Assembly (NCBI GenBank): GCA_943789165.1
Contig: CALSTB010000001.1
Span: forward strand, 335,113-399,112
Source of the DNA: an uncultured Bacteroidia bacterium
GTDB taxonomy: Bacteria; Bacteroidota; Bacteroidia; NS11-12g; UBA9320
Reading direction: 5' to 3'
DNA length: 64,000 nucleotides
Below the pieces are notes generated by a model. That model saw only the letters and a program-made list of their open reading frames with translations, was not told where the DNA came from and made no database searches. Within the stretch, counting starts at the first letter, position 1. Every line of letters starts with the position of its first letter. The translations under genes were made by a program, and so were the position numbers. Positions 8,883 to 18,800 of this stretch are shown piece by piece.

Positions 8883-9992
8883 TTATCTGAATTTTAATGT
8901 GGTTTCTATGATCGTATGTATCTGATTTTCTGTCAGCTCTGTGCTCATCGGCAATGACAAAACACGGCTGCAAAGGTCATACGTAACGGGGAATTTTCCA
9001 ACCCCCTTATAAGCTTCTTGTTCATTCAATGGAACAGGGTAATACACCATGCTCGGAACACCGTTATTAGCCAAATGTTCTTTTAACGCATCTCTATCTA
9101 AACCATTGATTTTGAGGGTGTATTGGTGAAAAACGTGAGAGGACTTTGGATCGCGCTGAGGAATTTCAAACGCCTCATGATTGCCAAATGCTTCGTCGTA
9201 CCGAGCAGCCACTTGTTGTCGGGCGGCACTGTACGTGTCCAAATATTTTAATTTGACGTCTAAAATGGCGGCTTGAATTGTATCCAGTCTGGAATTGACA
9301 CCAACGACACTATGGTGGTATTTTTTCTTCTGACCATGATTGCAAATCATGCGCGCTTTAGACGCTAAATCATCATTATTAGTAAATATCGCTCCACCGT
9401 CTCCATAACATCCTAAATTCTTGGAAGGGAAAAACGAGGTCGTTCCAAAGTCACCCATACAACCTGCCGAATGGGCCTGACCATTGTCAAAGGTGTATTT
9501 TGCTCCAATCGCTTGGGCAGTATCTTCAACTACGAAGATGGAATGTTTTTTTGCTATCGGCAGGATGCTTTCCATATCAGCACATTGTCCGAAGAGATGC
9601 ACCGGTACTACGGCTTTAGTTTTGTCGGTAATAGCTGCTTCAAATGCCGCGATATCAATTTGGAAGGTGTTGGGATCAACATCGACTAACACAGGTTTTA
9701 AACCCAATAAGGCTATCACTTCTGCCGTCGCGACGTACGTAAAACAAGGTACTATTACCTCATCACCTGGTCTTAAATCCAGAGCCATAAAGGCTACTTG
9801 TAAAGCATCTGTGCCATTGGCACAAGGAATCACATGTTTTACGTTTAAATACGATTGAAGATTGGCGGCAAAAGATTTTACCTGTGGACCATTGATAAAA
9901 ATGGTTGAATCGAGAACGGTTTGGATCGCCTCGTTTATTTCATCGTTAATTTTTAGATACTGACCTTTTAAGTCAACCATCTGTATAGACAT
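8883..9992 (-). CDS. DegT/DnrJ/EryC1/StrS-family sugar aminotransferase
   Basis: 369 residues, PLP-dependent aspartate-aminotransferase fold. The PLP lysine is in FFPSKNLGC (about K191), the pyridine-contacting aspartate in VVEDTAQAIG (about D157), and the cofactor-phosphate segment in CANGTDAL (about 57-64). Such enzymes transaminate keto groups on nucleotide sugars. First gene of the operon with ugd and the UDP-glucuronate decarboxylase gene. The acceptor sugar is not clear: no 3-oxidase or acetyltransferase is nearby, so a UDP-4-keto-pentose intermediate or a sugar made elsewhere are both possible. Confidence 0.9.
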   Translation of the reverse strand: MSIQMVDLKGQYLKINDEINEAIQTVLDSTIFINGPQVKSFAANLQSYLNVKHVIPCANGTDALQVAFMALDLRPGDEVIVPCFTYVATAEVIALLGLKPVLVDVDPNTFQIDIAAFEAAITDKTKAVVPVHLFGQCADMESILPIAKKHSIFVVEDTAQAIGAKYTFDNGQAHSAGCMGDFGTTSFFPSKNLGCYGDGGAIFTNNDDLASKARMICNHGQKKKYHHSVVGVNSRLDTIQAAILDVKLKYLDTYSAARQQVAARYDEAFGNHEAFEIPQRDPKSSHVFHQYTLKINGLDRDALKEHLANNGVPSMVYYPVPLNEQEAYKGVGKFPVTYDLCSRVLSLPMSTELTENQIHTIIETTLKFR

Positions 9993-9999
9993 ACCTTCG

Positions 10000-10019
10000 T
10001 AATATTGGCTGCAATATTA
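10000..10019. promoter_or_regulatory. Perfect 8-4-8 palindrome upstream of the sugar operon
   Basis: TAATATTG, GCTG, CAATATTA: both arms match perfectly around a 4-nt centre. It sits 7 bp upstream of the aminotransferase ATG (9992) and overlaps a near-consensus -7 box on the minus strand (TAATATTG, seven of eight matches to TAnnTTTG). It could be an operator at the promoter or an mRNA hairpin at the ribosome entry site. Function inferred from position only. Confidence 0.45.
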
Positions 10020-10077
10020 ACCAAAACTTTACCTTATCTCCTTAATTTTACGTTATTTGCTGCGTTAAATCTATTCA

Positions 10078-10848
10078 ATGAAAGCTGGTTTTCGAAGTCT
10101 ATTAGTCCTTAGTTTTTTAATCGCTGGAGTGTTTCACGCGCACGCACAACAGAAAACGGTATTCCCTAAAAAACAAGGGTTTTTGTTTGATGTACAATAT
10201 GGCATTCAAAATCCAGGAGGCGACTTAGAAGAGCGTTTTGGCTGGAACTCAACGCTTGGTTTCGGTGCCCGCTATAAATTTGAAGCCGGCTGGACACTTG
10301 GTGTGAAGTACAATTGGATGTTTGGAAACCGAGTAAAAGAAACGAATATGTTTGATTCGATTCTTGGCCCAACGGATGAGATCATTGATAAAGACGGATT
10401 GTTTTCTGTAATACGATTGAATCAACGCGGACACACCATGACTTTAAATGGGGGGAGGTTATTTCCGATTTTAAAGAACAATAAAAACTCTGGAATTTTG
10501 GTTGATGTAGGTTTTGGCTTTATGCTTCATCGAATCGACATTTTTGCTTCTTCTTTAACCGTACCTCAGATAACGGATGATTACGAAAAAGGCTATGATC
10601 GATTGACAGGCGGTATGGCATTTACACAGTTTATTGGTTACCAACATTTGGACCCAAAGAAGCGTGTGAACTTTCAAGTGGGCTTCAGTTTTCAGCAAGC
10701 CTTCACAAAAAGTATGCGTTCAATTGATTTTGATACCAGAACATACAACGACACTAAACGAACTGATTTGCTTCAAGGAGTGCGCATCGGCATTATGCTA
10801 CCCGTGTACACCAAAAAGATCAGTGAAGAAGAATTTTTCATTGATTAA
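10078..10848 (+). CDS. Putative outer-membrane beta-barrel protein next to kdtA
   Basis: 256 residues with a clear signal peptide (positively charged MKAGFR start, hydrophobic core, cleavage after HAHAQ near residue 24). The mature part has alternating hydrophobic and polar beta strands and many Gly and aromatic residues (GARYKFEAGWTLGVKYNWMFG), consistent with an eight- to ten-stranded outer-membrane barrel. I do not recognise a named family. Its stop overlaps the kdtA ATG by one base (TAATG), so it is cotranslated with a lipopolysaccharide-core gene and may act in envelope assembly. Confidence 0.72.
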   Translation: MKAGFRSLLVLSFLIAGVFHAHAQQKTVFPKKQGFLFDVQYGIQNPGGDLEERFGWNSTLGFGARYKFEAGWTLGVKYNWMFGNRVKETNMFDSILGPTDEIIDKDGLFSVIRLNQRGHTMTLNGGRLFPILKNNKNSGILVDVGFGFMLHRIDIFASSLTVPQITDDYEKGYDRLTGGMAFTQFIGYQHLDPKKRVNFQVGFSFQQAFTKSMRSIDFDTRTYNDTKRTDLLQGVRIGIMLPVYTKKISEEEFFID

Positions 10849-12086
10849 TGCGTATCCTATATACGCTCATAGTTGAATTATCCAGACTATTCCTACCGGT
10901 TGTAGGTCTCTTCAAACCCAGTATTAAATCGTTTCTTTTACAACGAAAAACAGCGTTTCACGACCTATCGGATTGGGAAAAGCGACCATCCAAAAAACCA
11001 GTTTTGTGGCTACATTGTGCGTCACTAGGCGAGTATGAAATGATTGTCCCACTCATTTCGGAAGAAAAGATTCAGAGGAAATTTGAAATCGTCATAAGCT
11101 TTTTTTCAGCGTCGGGATATCAACATGCAAAGACAGACGGTTTGATATCGGCCAAGTTTTATTTGCCCTTAGACCGACAATCAGAAATGAAGCGATTGGT
11201 TTCAATGGTTGACCCAGCTGTTTTCGTCTTGGTGAAATACGATTTTTGGTTAAATCTTTTATCTGCCGTAAACGACCATGCCTGTTCTACGATTATTGTC
11301 AATGGAGTGTTTCGTAAAAACCAGTTTATGTCGTCTTTCTTTGCTGGCGCCTGGCGCAAACAGCTTAAAAAGTTCAACAACATATACGTTCAAAACGAAG
11401 CCTCTCTAAACACTTTGGAGGGTTTCGATTTTCGGAATGTCACGCTGTCAAAGGATTTGAGATTCGACCGTGTGGTTCAGTTGAAATCAAAGAACGTGGC
11501 AATACCCCAAATTGCAAACTTCACAAACAACCAAACAACGCTCATTCTAGGCAGTTCGTGGCCAGAAGAGGAGTATATCGTTTTGCAGTATTTGGTAGCG
11601 ATTAAGCCAAACATCAAAGTGATTATAGCCCCACATGACGTACGTCTGGAACATATTGAAAAGCTTCAAAAGGACTACCAAGATTTCAACCCCGTATTGT
11701 TTACCGACACAACAGACTTTACGAATTCCCAGGTACTCATACTAAACACCATTGGGCATTTATCAAGTGCTTATCAATATGCCAGTATTGCCTTTGTAGG
11801 AGGCGCATTTGGGAAAGGGTTACACAACGTATTAGAAGCTGCAGTGCATGGAATTCCAATCATGACAGGTACAAAAATTGAGGCGTTCCCTGAAGCGATT
11901 ACCTTACAAGACTTAGGCGTTTTACATGCACTTGATCAAGACCCACGGCATTTCATTGACGTTATCGCAGACTACTTAGAAAACCCAGATAAATTGCATC
12001 AAGCCAAAGAAATACTGTCAAATTGGTTTGAAGGCTTAACTGGAGAATCCAAGAAAATCCAAGACTATATTCTTTCTGTAAGCTAA
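10848..12086 (+). CDS. waaA: 3-deoxy-D-manno-octulosonic acid (Kdo) transferase
   Basis: 412 residues of the GT30 family. The N-terminal GT-B half has the family signature LWLHCASLGEYE (about 46-57, containing the proposed catalytic Glu), and the C-terminal donor-binding half has GSSWPEEE (about 235), APHDVR (about 263) and FVGGAFGKGLHNVLEAA (about 318-334). It transfers Kdo from CMP-Kdo to lipid A precursor at the inner membrane. An N-terminal hydrophobic stretch would anchor it. It overlaps the upstream barrel gene by one base. Confidence 0.93.
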   Translation: MRILYTLIVELSRLFLPVVGLFKPSIKSFLLQRKTAFHDLSDWEKRPSKKPVLWLHCASLGEYEMIVPLISEEKIQRKFEIVISFFSASGYQHAKTDGLISAKFYLPLDRQSEMKRLVSMVDPAVFVLVKYDFWLNLLSAVNDHACSTIIVNGVFRKNQFMSSFFAGAWRKQLKKFNNIYVQNEASLNTLEGFDFRNVTLSKDLRFDRVVQLKSKNVAIPQIANFTNNQTTLILGSSWPEEEYIVLQYLVAIKPNIKVIIAPHDVRLEHIEKLQKDYQDFNPVLFTDTTDFTNSQVLILNTIGHLSSAYQYASIAFVGGAFGKGLHNVLEAAVHGIPIMTGTKIEAFPEAITLQDLGVLHALDQDPRHFIDVIADYLENPDKLHQAKEILSNWFEGLTGESKKIQDYILSVS

Positions 12087-12164
12087 AAGCGAGAAAGTGT
12101 AGAATAATCGAAAAAATAGGTGGATTGTGTTCTTTGTGGTTCACTGCTATTAAATTGCACCACT

Positions 12165-15100
12165 ATGAAGACTAATAATTACCGATTTTTAATGCTTTCC
12201 GTTTTCTTTTTGGCTGCTACATCTTTTAGTGTAGCTCAAAAAAAAGCAGCAAAGACTACTCCTAAAACCACTCTAAAAAGTGCCACTTTTAATGGCTTAA
12301 GTTTTCGATCTGTCGGACCAGCGTTAACGTCTGGGCGGATTGTGGATCTTGCTATTAACCCAAATAATTCGGCAGAATACTTTGTTGCTGTCGCTTGTGG
12401 AGGTGTCTGGAAGACAAGCAATGCTGGAATCACCTACACGCCAGTATTCGATAAGCAAGGGAGTTATTCTATCGGTTGCGTTTCAATTGCAGCGTCCAAC
12501 ACGAATGTTGTTTGGGTCGGTACAGGAGAAAACAACAACCAAAGAAGTGTTGCCTATGGCGACGGAGTGTATAAGTCGGAAGATGGTGGTGTAAGTTGGA
12601 AAAATATGGGACTTAAAACGTCCGAGCATATAGGTAAAATACTCATTCACCCGACCAATAGCGACATCGTGTATGTATCAAGCATGGGGCCGCTTTGGAA
12701 CGCTGGAGGAGAGCGAGGAATTTATAAAACGACCGATGGCGGCAAGACCTGGAACCAAATTTTTAAATTAGATGAACATACGGGTGTTGCAGACATGCAA
12801 ATGGACCCAAGAAATCCAGACGTGATTTATGCGGCATCGCAACAAAGACGCCGACACGTGTTTACCTATATTGGAGGTGGTCCTGGCTCAGGGGTGTTCA
12901 AAACCAAAGACGGCGGCGCATCGTGGGACACCATCAACAAAGGATTACCAGCAGTAGATAAAGGAAGAATTGGATTGGCCTTATCGCCGTCAAACCCAGA
13001 TTTTATTTATGCTATTGTAGAGGCGGCTGACGGTAAAGGAGGTTTTTATCGATCTACCAACCAAGGAGCAAGCTGGACTAAAATGAGTAAATACACAACC
13101 AGCGGGAACTACTATCAAGAAATTGTGTGCGATCCATTGAATGAAGATAAAGTCTTTGTAATGGATACCTGGTTACACCACACAGTTGATGGAGGTAAAA
13201 CTGTTAAAGCCACTGGAGAGAATTCCAAACACGTTGACAACCATGCCATGTGGATTGACCCTACAAACACCAATCATTGGTTAGTGGGTTGCGATGGTGG
13301 ATTGTATGAAACTTGGGACCACGGTAAATTTTGGCATTACAAAGCCAATTTGCCAATCACTCAGTTTTACAAAGTGAGTGTCGACAATGCCCTCCCGTTT
13401 TATAATATTTATGGAGGAACACAAGATAATAATAGTCAAGGTGGACCATCTCGGACTATCAACGAACACGGCATTTCCAATTACGATTGGTTTATTACCA
13501 ATGGGGGCGACGGTTTTGAATCTGCGATTGATCCAGTTGATCCGAATATTGTCTACGCACAATCGCAATATGGTTGGTTGGTTCGTTACGATAAAAAAAG
13601 TGGAGAGCGCACAGGCATTAAGCCACAACATAAAAAAGGCGATCCAGCTTTAAGATGGAATTGGGATGCACCTTTGATTGTTTCGCCTCATAAACATACC
13701 CGCTTATATTTTGCTGCAAACAAGGTATTCAAGAGCGATGATCGTGGTAATACCTGGGAGGAAATTAGTCCTGATTTAACACGCCAATTAGACCGAAACA
13801 AAATGAAGGTCATGGATAGGGTTTGGGAAATGGAAGGCGTTGAGAAAAACAAATCGACAACCATTTTTGGAAACATCGTGGCAATGGATGAATCTCCGAT
13901 TCAGGAAGGACTGCTGTACATCGGAACAGATGATGGACTCATTCAAATAACAGAAGACAACGGAAAAACCTGGTTTAAGATTGATAAGGTTGCAGGTGTA
14001 CCACACATGACGTATGTGAACGCTATCGTTTGTTCGCAACACGATGCCAACGTGGTATATGCTGTGTTCAACAACCACAAACAAGGCGATTTTAAACCTT
14101 ATGTTGCTCGTTCTAATGATAAAGGGCGAACGTGGACATTAATTCAAGGAAACCTGCCAGAAAGAGGCAGCGTATATGACGTAGCCGAAGACCACGTAAA
14201 CAAGAACTTATTATTTGCTGGAACCGAATTTGGCGTGTTTTTCTCTATTAACGGAGGTAAAGAATGGACGCAGTTAAAAGCGGGCTTACCAACGATTGCG
14301 GTGCGTGATTTGGAAATTCAAAAGCGCGAAAACGATTTAGTACTTGGAACGTTTGGCCGTAGTTTTTACGTGTTAGATGATTACTCAACGTTACGCCATT
14401 TTACAGCGGGTGATACGGCGAAACCAGCCATTATTTATCCCATTAAAACGGCGTTGATGTTTACTCAAAGTCGGCCATTGGGTGGACCTGGAAAAGCATC
14501 ACAAGGGGAATCATTTTTTACCACTCCCAACCCTCCAGTTGGAGCCGTGTTTACGTATATGTTAAACGAAGAGTTAAAGACGTTAAAGCAAAAAAGACAG
14601 GAAGCAGAGAAAAAAATTAAAAAGAATAAAGGCGATATTTATTACCCAACACCTGAAGAACTGCGGCTAGAAGAAGCGGAAGAAAAACCGTATTTACTCT
14701 TTGTGATAAAAGATGCTGATGGCAAAGTTGTAAGAAGGTTAAAAGGAAAGACAACAAAAGGTATTCAACGCATAGTGTGGGATTTTAGATATCCACCAAC
14801 CAGTCCAGTGGTATTGGTAACCAAAAAGCCTGGTAGATATGGCAGTGCGGATAAAGGTCCAATGGCGTTGCCAGGAACTTACAACGTGACCATGTACAAG
14901 GTGGTCAATGGAGTTTCAACGGAATTGGTTGGCCCACAGTCGTTTGAAATTAAGCCCCTTTTACATCAGACCTTACCTGCCGAAAGTCGCGAAGATGTTC
15001 TGGCTTTCGAAAAAGAAAGTGGTGAATTATATCGAAACGTTTCGGCTGCGATGCGGACGATTCAAGACCTAGAAAACCGATTGAAGTATATCAAGGTCGC

Positions 15101-15449
15101 AGTACAAACTACACCATCTGCTTCTCTAGATATGTTAACAGAAGTGAGATCTGCAGAACTGGCGATTGATGATATAAAAATCATCGTTTGGGGGGATAAT
15201 GCTTTGTCGAAACATGAATTTGAAACACCCAACACCTTAGCTTTTAGAATTAGTATGGCGTATTACAGTTCGTTGAGTAACGCTTCTGAAATCACCCAAA
15301 CAAACAAAACATTATACCAAGAAGCCAAAGTGGAGTTTGCTGAACAAATGGTGAAAATTCAGGATGTGATTACGACAATTGAAAAAATGGAAGACACCTT
15401 GGATATTGTCAAAGCGCCATACACTCCAGGTCGTGAGCCGAAGAAATAA
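12165..15449 (+). CDS. VPS10/sortilin-like beta-propeller protein (secreted)
   Basis: About 1094 residues from the ATG at 12165, which begins a good signal peptide (MKTNNYRFLMLSVFF, cleavage after VAQ); an earlier in-frame codon at 12120 would add an unlikely N-terminus. The body carries at least nine Asp-box repeats of the S/T-x-D-x-G-x-T/S-W type, such as SEDGGVSWKN, TTDGGKTWNQ and TEDNGKTWFK, forming sortilin-like propellers over about residues 40-770. The C-terminal 300 residues are helical and charged with no recognised domain. Often annotated as glycosyl hydrolase, but no catalytic residues are evident. No T9SS tail is seen. Confidence 0.87.
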   Translation: MKTNNYRFLMLSVFFLAATSFSVAQKKAAKTTPKTTLKSATFNGLSFRSVGPALTSGRIVDLAINPNNSAEYFVAVACGGVWKTSNAGITYTPVFDKQGSYSIGCVSIAASNTNVVWVGTGENNNQRSVAYGDGVYKSEDGGVSWKNMGLKTSEHIGKILIHPTNSDIVYVSSMGPLWNAGGERGIYKTTDGGKTWNQIFKLDEHTGVADMQMDPRNPDVIYAASQQRRRHVFTYIGGGPGSGVFKTKDGGASWDTINKGLPAVDKGRIGLALSPSNPDFIYAIVEAADGKGGFYRSTNQGASWTKMSKYTTSGNYYQEIVCDPLNEDKVFVMDTWLHHTVDGGKTVKATGENSKHVDNHAMWIDPTNTNHWLVGCDGGLYETWDHGKFWHYKANLPITQFYKVSVDNALPFYNIYGGTQDNNSQGGPSRTINEHGISNYDWFITNGGDGFESAIDPVDPNIVYAQSQYGWLVRYDKKSGERTGIKPQHKKGDPALRWNWDAPLIVSPHKHTRLYFAANKVFKSDDRGNTWEEISPDLTRQLDRNKMKVMDRVWEMEGVEKNKSTTIFGNIVAMDESPIQEGLLYIGTDDGLIQITEDNGKTWFKIDKVAGVPHMTYVNAIVCSQHDANVVYAVFNNHKQGDFKPYVARSNDKGRTWTLIQGNLPERGSVYDVAEDHVNKNLLFAGTEFGVFFSINGGKEWTQLKAGLPTIAVRDLEIQKRENDLVLGTFGRSFYVLDDYSTLRHFTAGDTAKPAIIYPIKTALMFTQSRPLGGPGKASQGESFFTTPNPPVGAVFTYMLNEELKTLKQKRQEAEKKIKKNKGDIYYPTPEELRLEEAEEKPYLLFVIKDADGKVVRRLKGKTTKGIQRIVWDFRYPPTSPVVLVTKKPGRYGSADKGPMALPGTYNVTMYKVVNGVSTELVGPQSFEIKPLLHQTLPAESREDVLAFEKESGELYRNVSAAMRTIQDLENRLKYIKVAVQTTPSASLDMLTEVRSAELAIDDIKIIVWGDNALSKHEFETPNTLAFRISMAYYSSLSNASEITQTNKTLYQEAKVEFAEQMVKIQDVITTIEKMEDTLDIVKAPYTPGREPKK

Positions 15450-15499
15450 CGAGAACTAACGCAAAGGTAAATTATAGGTTAGTTAAGACAGGCACATTG

Positions 15500-15775
15500 T
15501 TACATGTGGGTATCGTCCAAAACGTCGTCAGAGGTAAGCACTTCTTCATGGTGAATTCTTTTCGACAACATTTTATATACGATAAAACAAGTGAGTATTC
15601 CTATTGGGAGTCCAAGTAAGCCGATGACCATTTTATTATTTTCATCGATGGCTGTTATACCAAAGAAATCAATAAGGACATAGATGAGCATTCCAGCTAG
15701 AAACTGACCGCCATAGTACGATACAACGCCAATAATGGCATATCCAACTTTGTTTTTAACATATTCCTTTGCCAA
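15500..15775 (-). CDS. Small membrane protein, function unknown
   Basis: 91 residues with two predicted membrane segments (about 11-35 and 46-66) and an acidic cytoplasmic-type tail (EEVLTSDDVLDD). It lies 49 bp after the TraB/GumN gene on the same strand and may be cotranscribed. I do not recognise a family. Codon use and the clean ATG start make it likely to be real. Confidence 0.6.
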   Translation of the reverse strand: MAKEYVKNKVGYAIIGVVSYYGGQFLAGMLIYVLIDFFGITAIDENNKMVIGLLGLPIGILTCFIVYKMLSKRIHHEEVLTSDDVLDDTHM

Positions 15776-15824
15776 GTCGTAAAAAAACTTCCCGGCAAAA
15801 AGGTTAAAATTAAACCTATCATCT

Positions 15825-18800
15825 CTAATACCCGTAATAGTTGTAACGTTGGTTTTTCTTCTTCACCCTATTGCGTTCAGTATATAATAAATCTGCAACC
15901 GCATACTTCATTTTTTCGTCTAAGTCTTCATCGTCCAGGTAGTCATTACCAGTGTTTCGAACATCAGTTTGATCTGGAATGATGGTGGAATCTAATGGTA
16001 ATACCCCGACATAGTCGTAGTTCCATTCAGCCTCGTTGTACTTGTCCTTTTTCTTGAAAATATAGATGTAGCCCTTGGTGTCTTTAGTACTGGCTGGAAC
16101 ACGTTTTAAGAATTGAACACTGTCTTCATCCTCGATGGTGACGTACCTGTACAACAAACCTCGCGCAACCTTTTCTTGGGTTAAGCACGAATCCGGAATT
16201 AGGTCTTCTTTACCAATCTCTTTAAGCGATGTGTAAAGCTTAATTAAATACTTGTCCTGATTTGCGAAGTGACCCCAAATACTGTCTTCTACTTCAATTC
16301 CTGCTGCAACAAACTGCAAACTGGTGTTGAGTAAATCTGGTTTTGAATTCAACCGCTTGGTTCTCACAAAATACTCTTTAACATCCTTAGAATTCTTAAA
16401 CGGAATCAGAAGCTTATTGTACGCCTCCATACTTTCTGAGTGCGACGTACTGCTGTAAGAATATCTCGAATACGACTCATCATACCCACTTTCTGAATGA
16501 GATTCAGCCATCACACGCTTAAGGCCATCTTTTGCTTCACGTACCAAGTCTTTTCGATAGCTTTTATAGTCTTTGGGTTTTAAAACACCAGAATCCAACA
16601 TTTCAGCCATCAATACATAAACACCTGTTTTGTACTCAGGGTATCCAGTGAATTTCAACAAGAAAGGGAACAGTTCTTTATAAATTATCAAACTGTCGGA
16701 CATACTTGAGGTTAGGTATTCCACTGAACTTTGGCTGACCAAAGGTGTTTCCGACTCAAGTAATTTGGCAAATAGTTTAGTGGAAGATTTCGTTTTTTGA
16801 TTTACCAGCGCTTGAAGCACGGCTACCTGTATTTGGGCTGTATCTACACTGCGGTTGTACACTTCTTCGAGATATGGCATCACAGCGCGGTGTTTCAAAT
16901 AACCCAATTGCTCAATGAGATGAACACGTTCTTTTACACCAAAATCTTTGTGTTTAAAACCATCGATGATATCAATGACTTGTTTGGTGTGTTTTTTATC
17001 AAACCTAATCATCCGCATAGACTGCAAAGCATAATCCTTTGCCAAACTGTCTTCTCCGTATAAATCCTCTAAGAAAATATCTCCTTTGTTCTGATTAAAC
17101 GGTAATCCAACAACTGTATCAGCTTGTGGTTGAAAGCTTTCAAAAAAGGTTTTGCCAAACTCACTTTCTGAGCCTATTTCTCCAACGTACCGCATTCCGT
17201 AAAGGATACCGCCGTTAACTCGGTATTGTACATGTATGTTTCTCACACTATTGGTGTCTGTGAGCACAAAGGAATAGGTGTTTGAATCCTTGCTTATTAC
17301 TTCATCTTCAATTACCAAACCTTTACGTGTGAAAAAGTGCTTTTCTCCTCTCCACAAAGAATCATAAGATGGTCGGTAATAGTATCTAGAAAACTGACGG
17401 AAGTACAGATATACTTCCTCATCGTTCATCATGTCACCATAATAGATGTACTCGGAGTTACCGTCATAATTACGGTCATTTTCTTTATTTCTAATTCTAC
17501 TGGTAATTTCTCTTAAGTCGAATGCGCTGTAGCCTGATCGTTTGGTATTTGATTTAACCGTATAGAAGTAAGTCGTGTCTTCAAAAGTAGAATACGGCCG
17601 AATGGGAGAAACAGCTGTTTTTTCAAACGTATTAAAGAATTCCGCCGGCCAGGTCGAATCGGCGGTTTTAGCCAAAATCTGGTAGTATTTCGGACCGTCA
17701 ATCATGTATAGGGAGTGGACAAAACGAAGCGAATCTTTACAGGTTGTTCGTAATGCTTGCATGCCCTTATGTTGCAAAAAGGAACGGTTGAGTTCTTTAT
17801 GTTTTAATTCATCTTGGAATTGAGTAGCGATATATGAGAGTTCAAAAGTATCCTCTTCAATATAGCTTTGGTCGTGGTAAGATGCTCTTTTGACACTGTA
17901 AAAATCATCACCATTGATGGCAAATAATTCTACTGCGTTGCCAAAAAGGTGTTTCATATCCGTATTTTTCTCATCTGTAATTGGAGTACCTGGTAGGTCT
18001 ATCGCAAATCCATAAGGAGACTCGTGGCGTTGCCATTTGTGGTCAGTACCATTGATTTTAAACGAACTAAAAATCTCTTCTAAATTGTTATTGTCTTTAA
18101 CGTAATCGAGCGTTCCACCGACCTTAAATACAATCATTTCAACCGGTGTGGCGAAAATGAGGTATCGCTGATAGTCACTCTTTTTGGTTTTATTGATGAT
18201 ATCAAAACCAGGATATCCGTTTCGTTCAATCGATTTTTGAACTTCGATTTTCCCTGGAATGTTTTCGTACAACAAACTATCAATTCGCTTGATCATGTAT
18301 TCTTTTGTCTGATTGCGCATGGCGCCATGGTATCGCAGACGAATCAATGAGTAATTGGTTCCGTTCGACATATCAGGGTAGAAATACATTTTGTAATATT
18401 GGTTCGAAGGCATTTCAATGAGTTTGCCAGGTAGTTTTACTTCGATCCAATCGTCAGAAGTTTTGTACGTACTTAACTCCTTTTCTACATAGGTTTTTTC
18501 AAGCTTGTCTCGGTACTGCTTGCTGTATTCCCCAATATTTCTGGTCACTGGTCGTACGTTATAACCGAGGCTTCGCAACATTTCAATCACGCCTTTTTCA
18601 CCGGCTAGGTGGGCGGCACCAATACCAGAAAACAAAGTTTTACCAGACTGAATAATCGAATCCATCTTATCAGTAATGTTTTGATTTCTAATATGTAACA
18701 TGTACTTCTGGTGGTTCTCTCCAGGATTCATGATACGTTGAAGTGAATCTACCATATCCAAATCAGCACTTCGGTAGGCGTCTTCGAGCATTTCTCTCGG

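Noticed and set aside
9484-9858. 124-codon plus-strand frame inside the aminotransferase gene
   Set aside because: Antisense to a clearly conserved enzyme with intact active-site motifs; no own promoter.
15454-15484. AACTAAC/GTTAGTT stem after the VPS10-like gene as a terminator
   Set aside because: Short stem, 17-nt loop and no T run on either strand.
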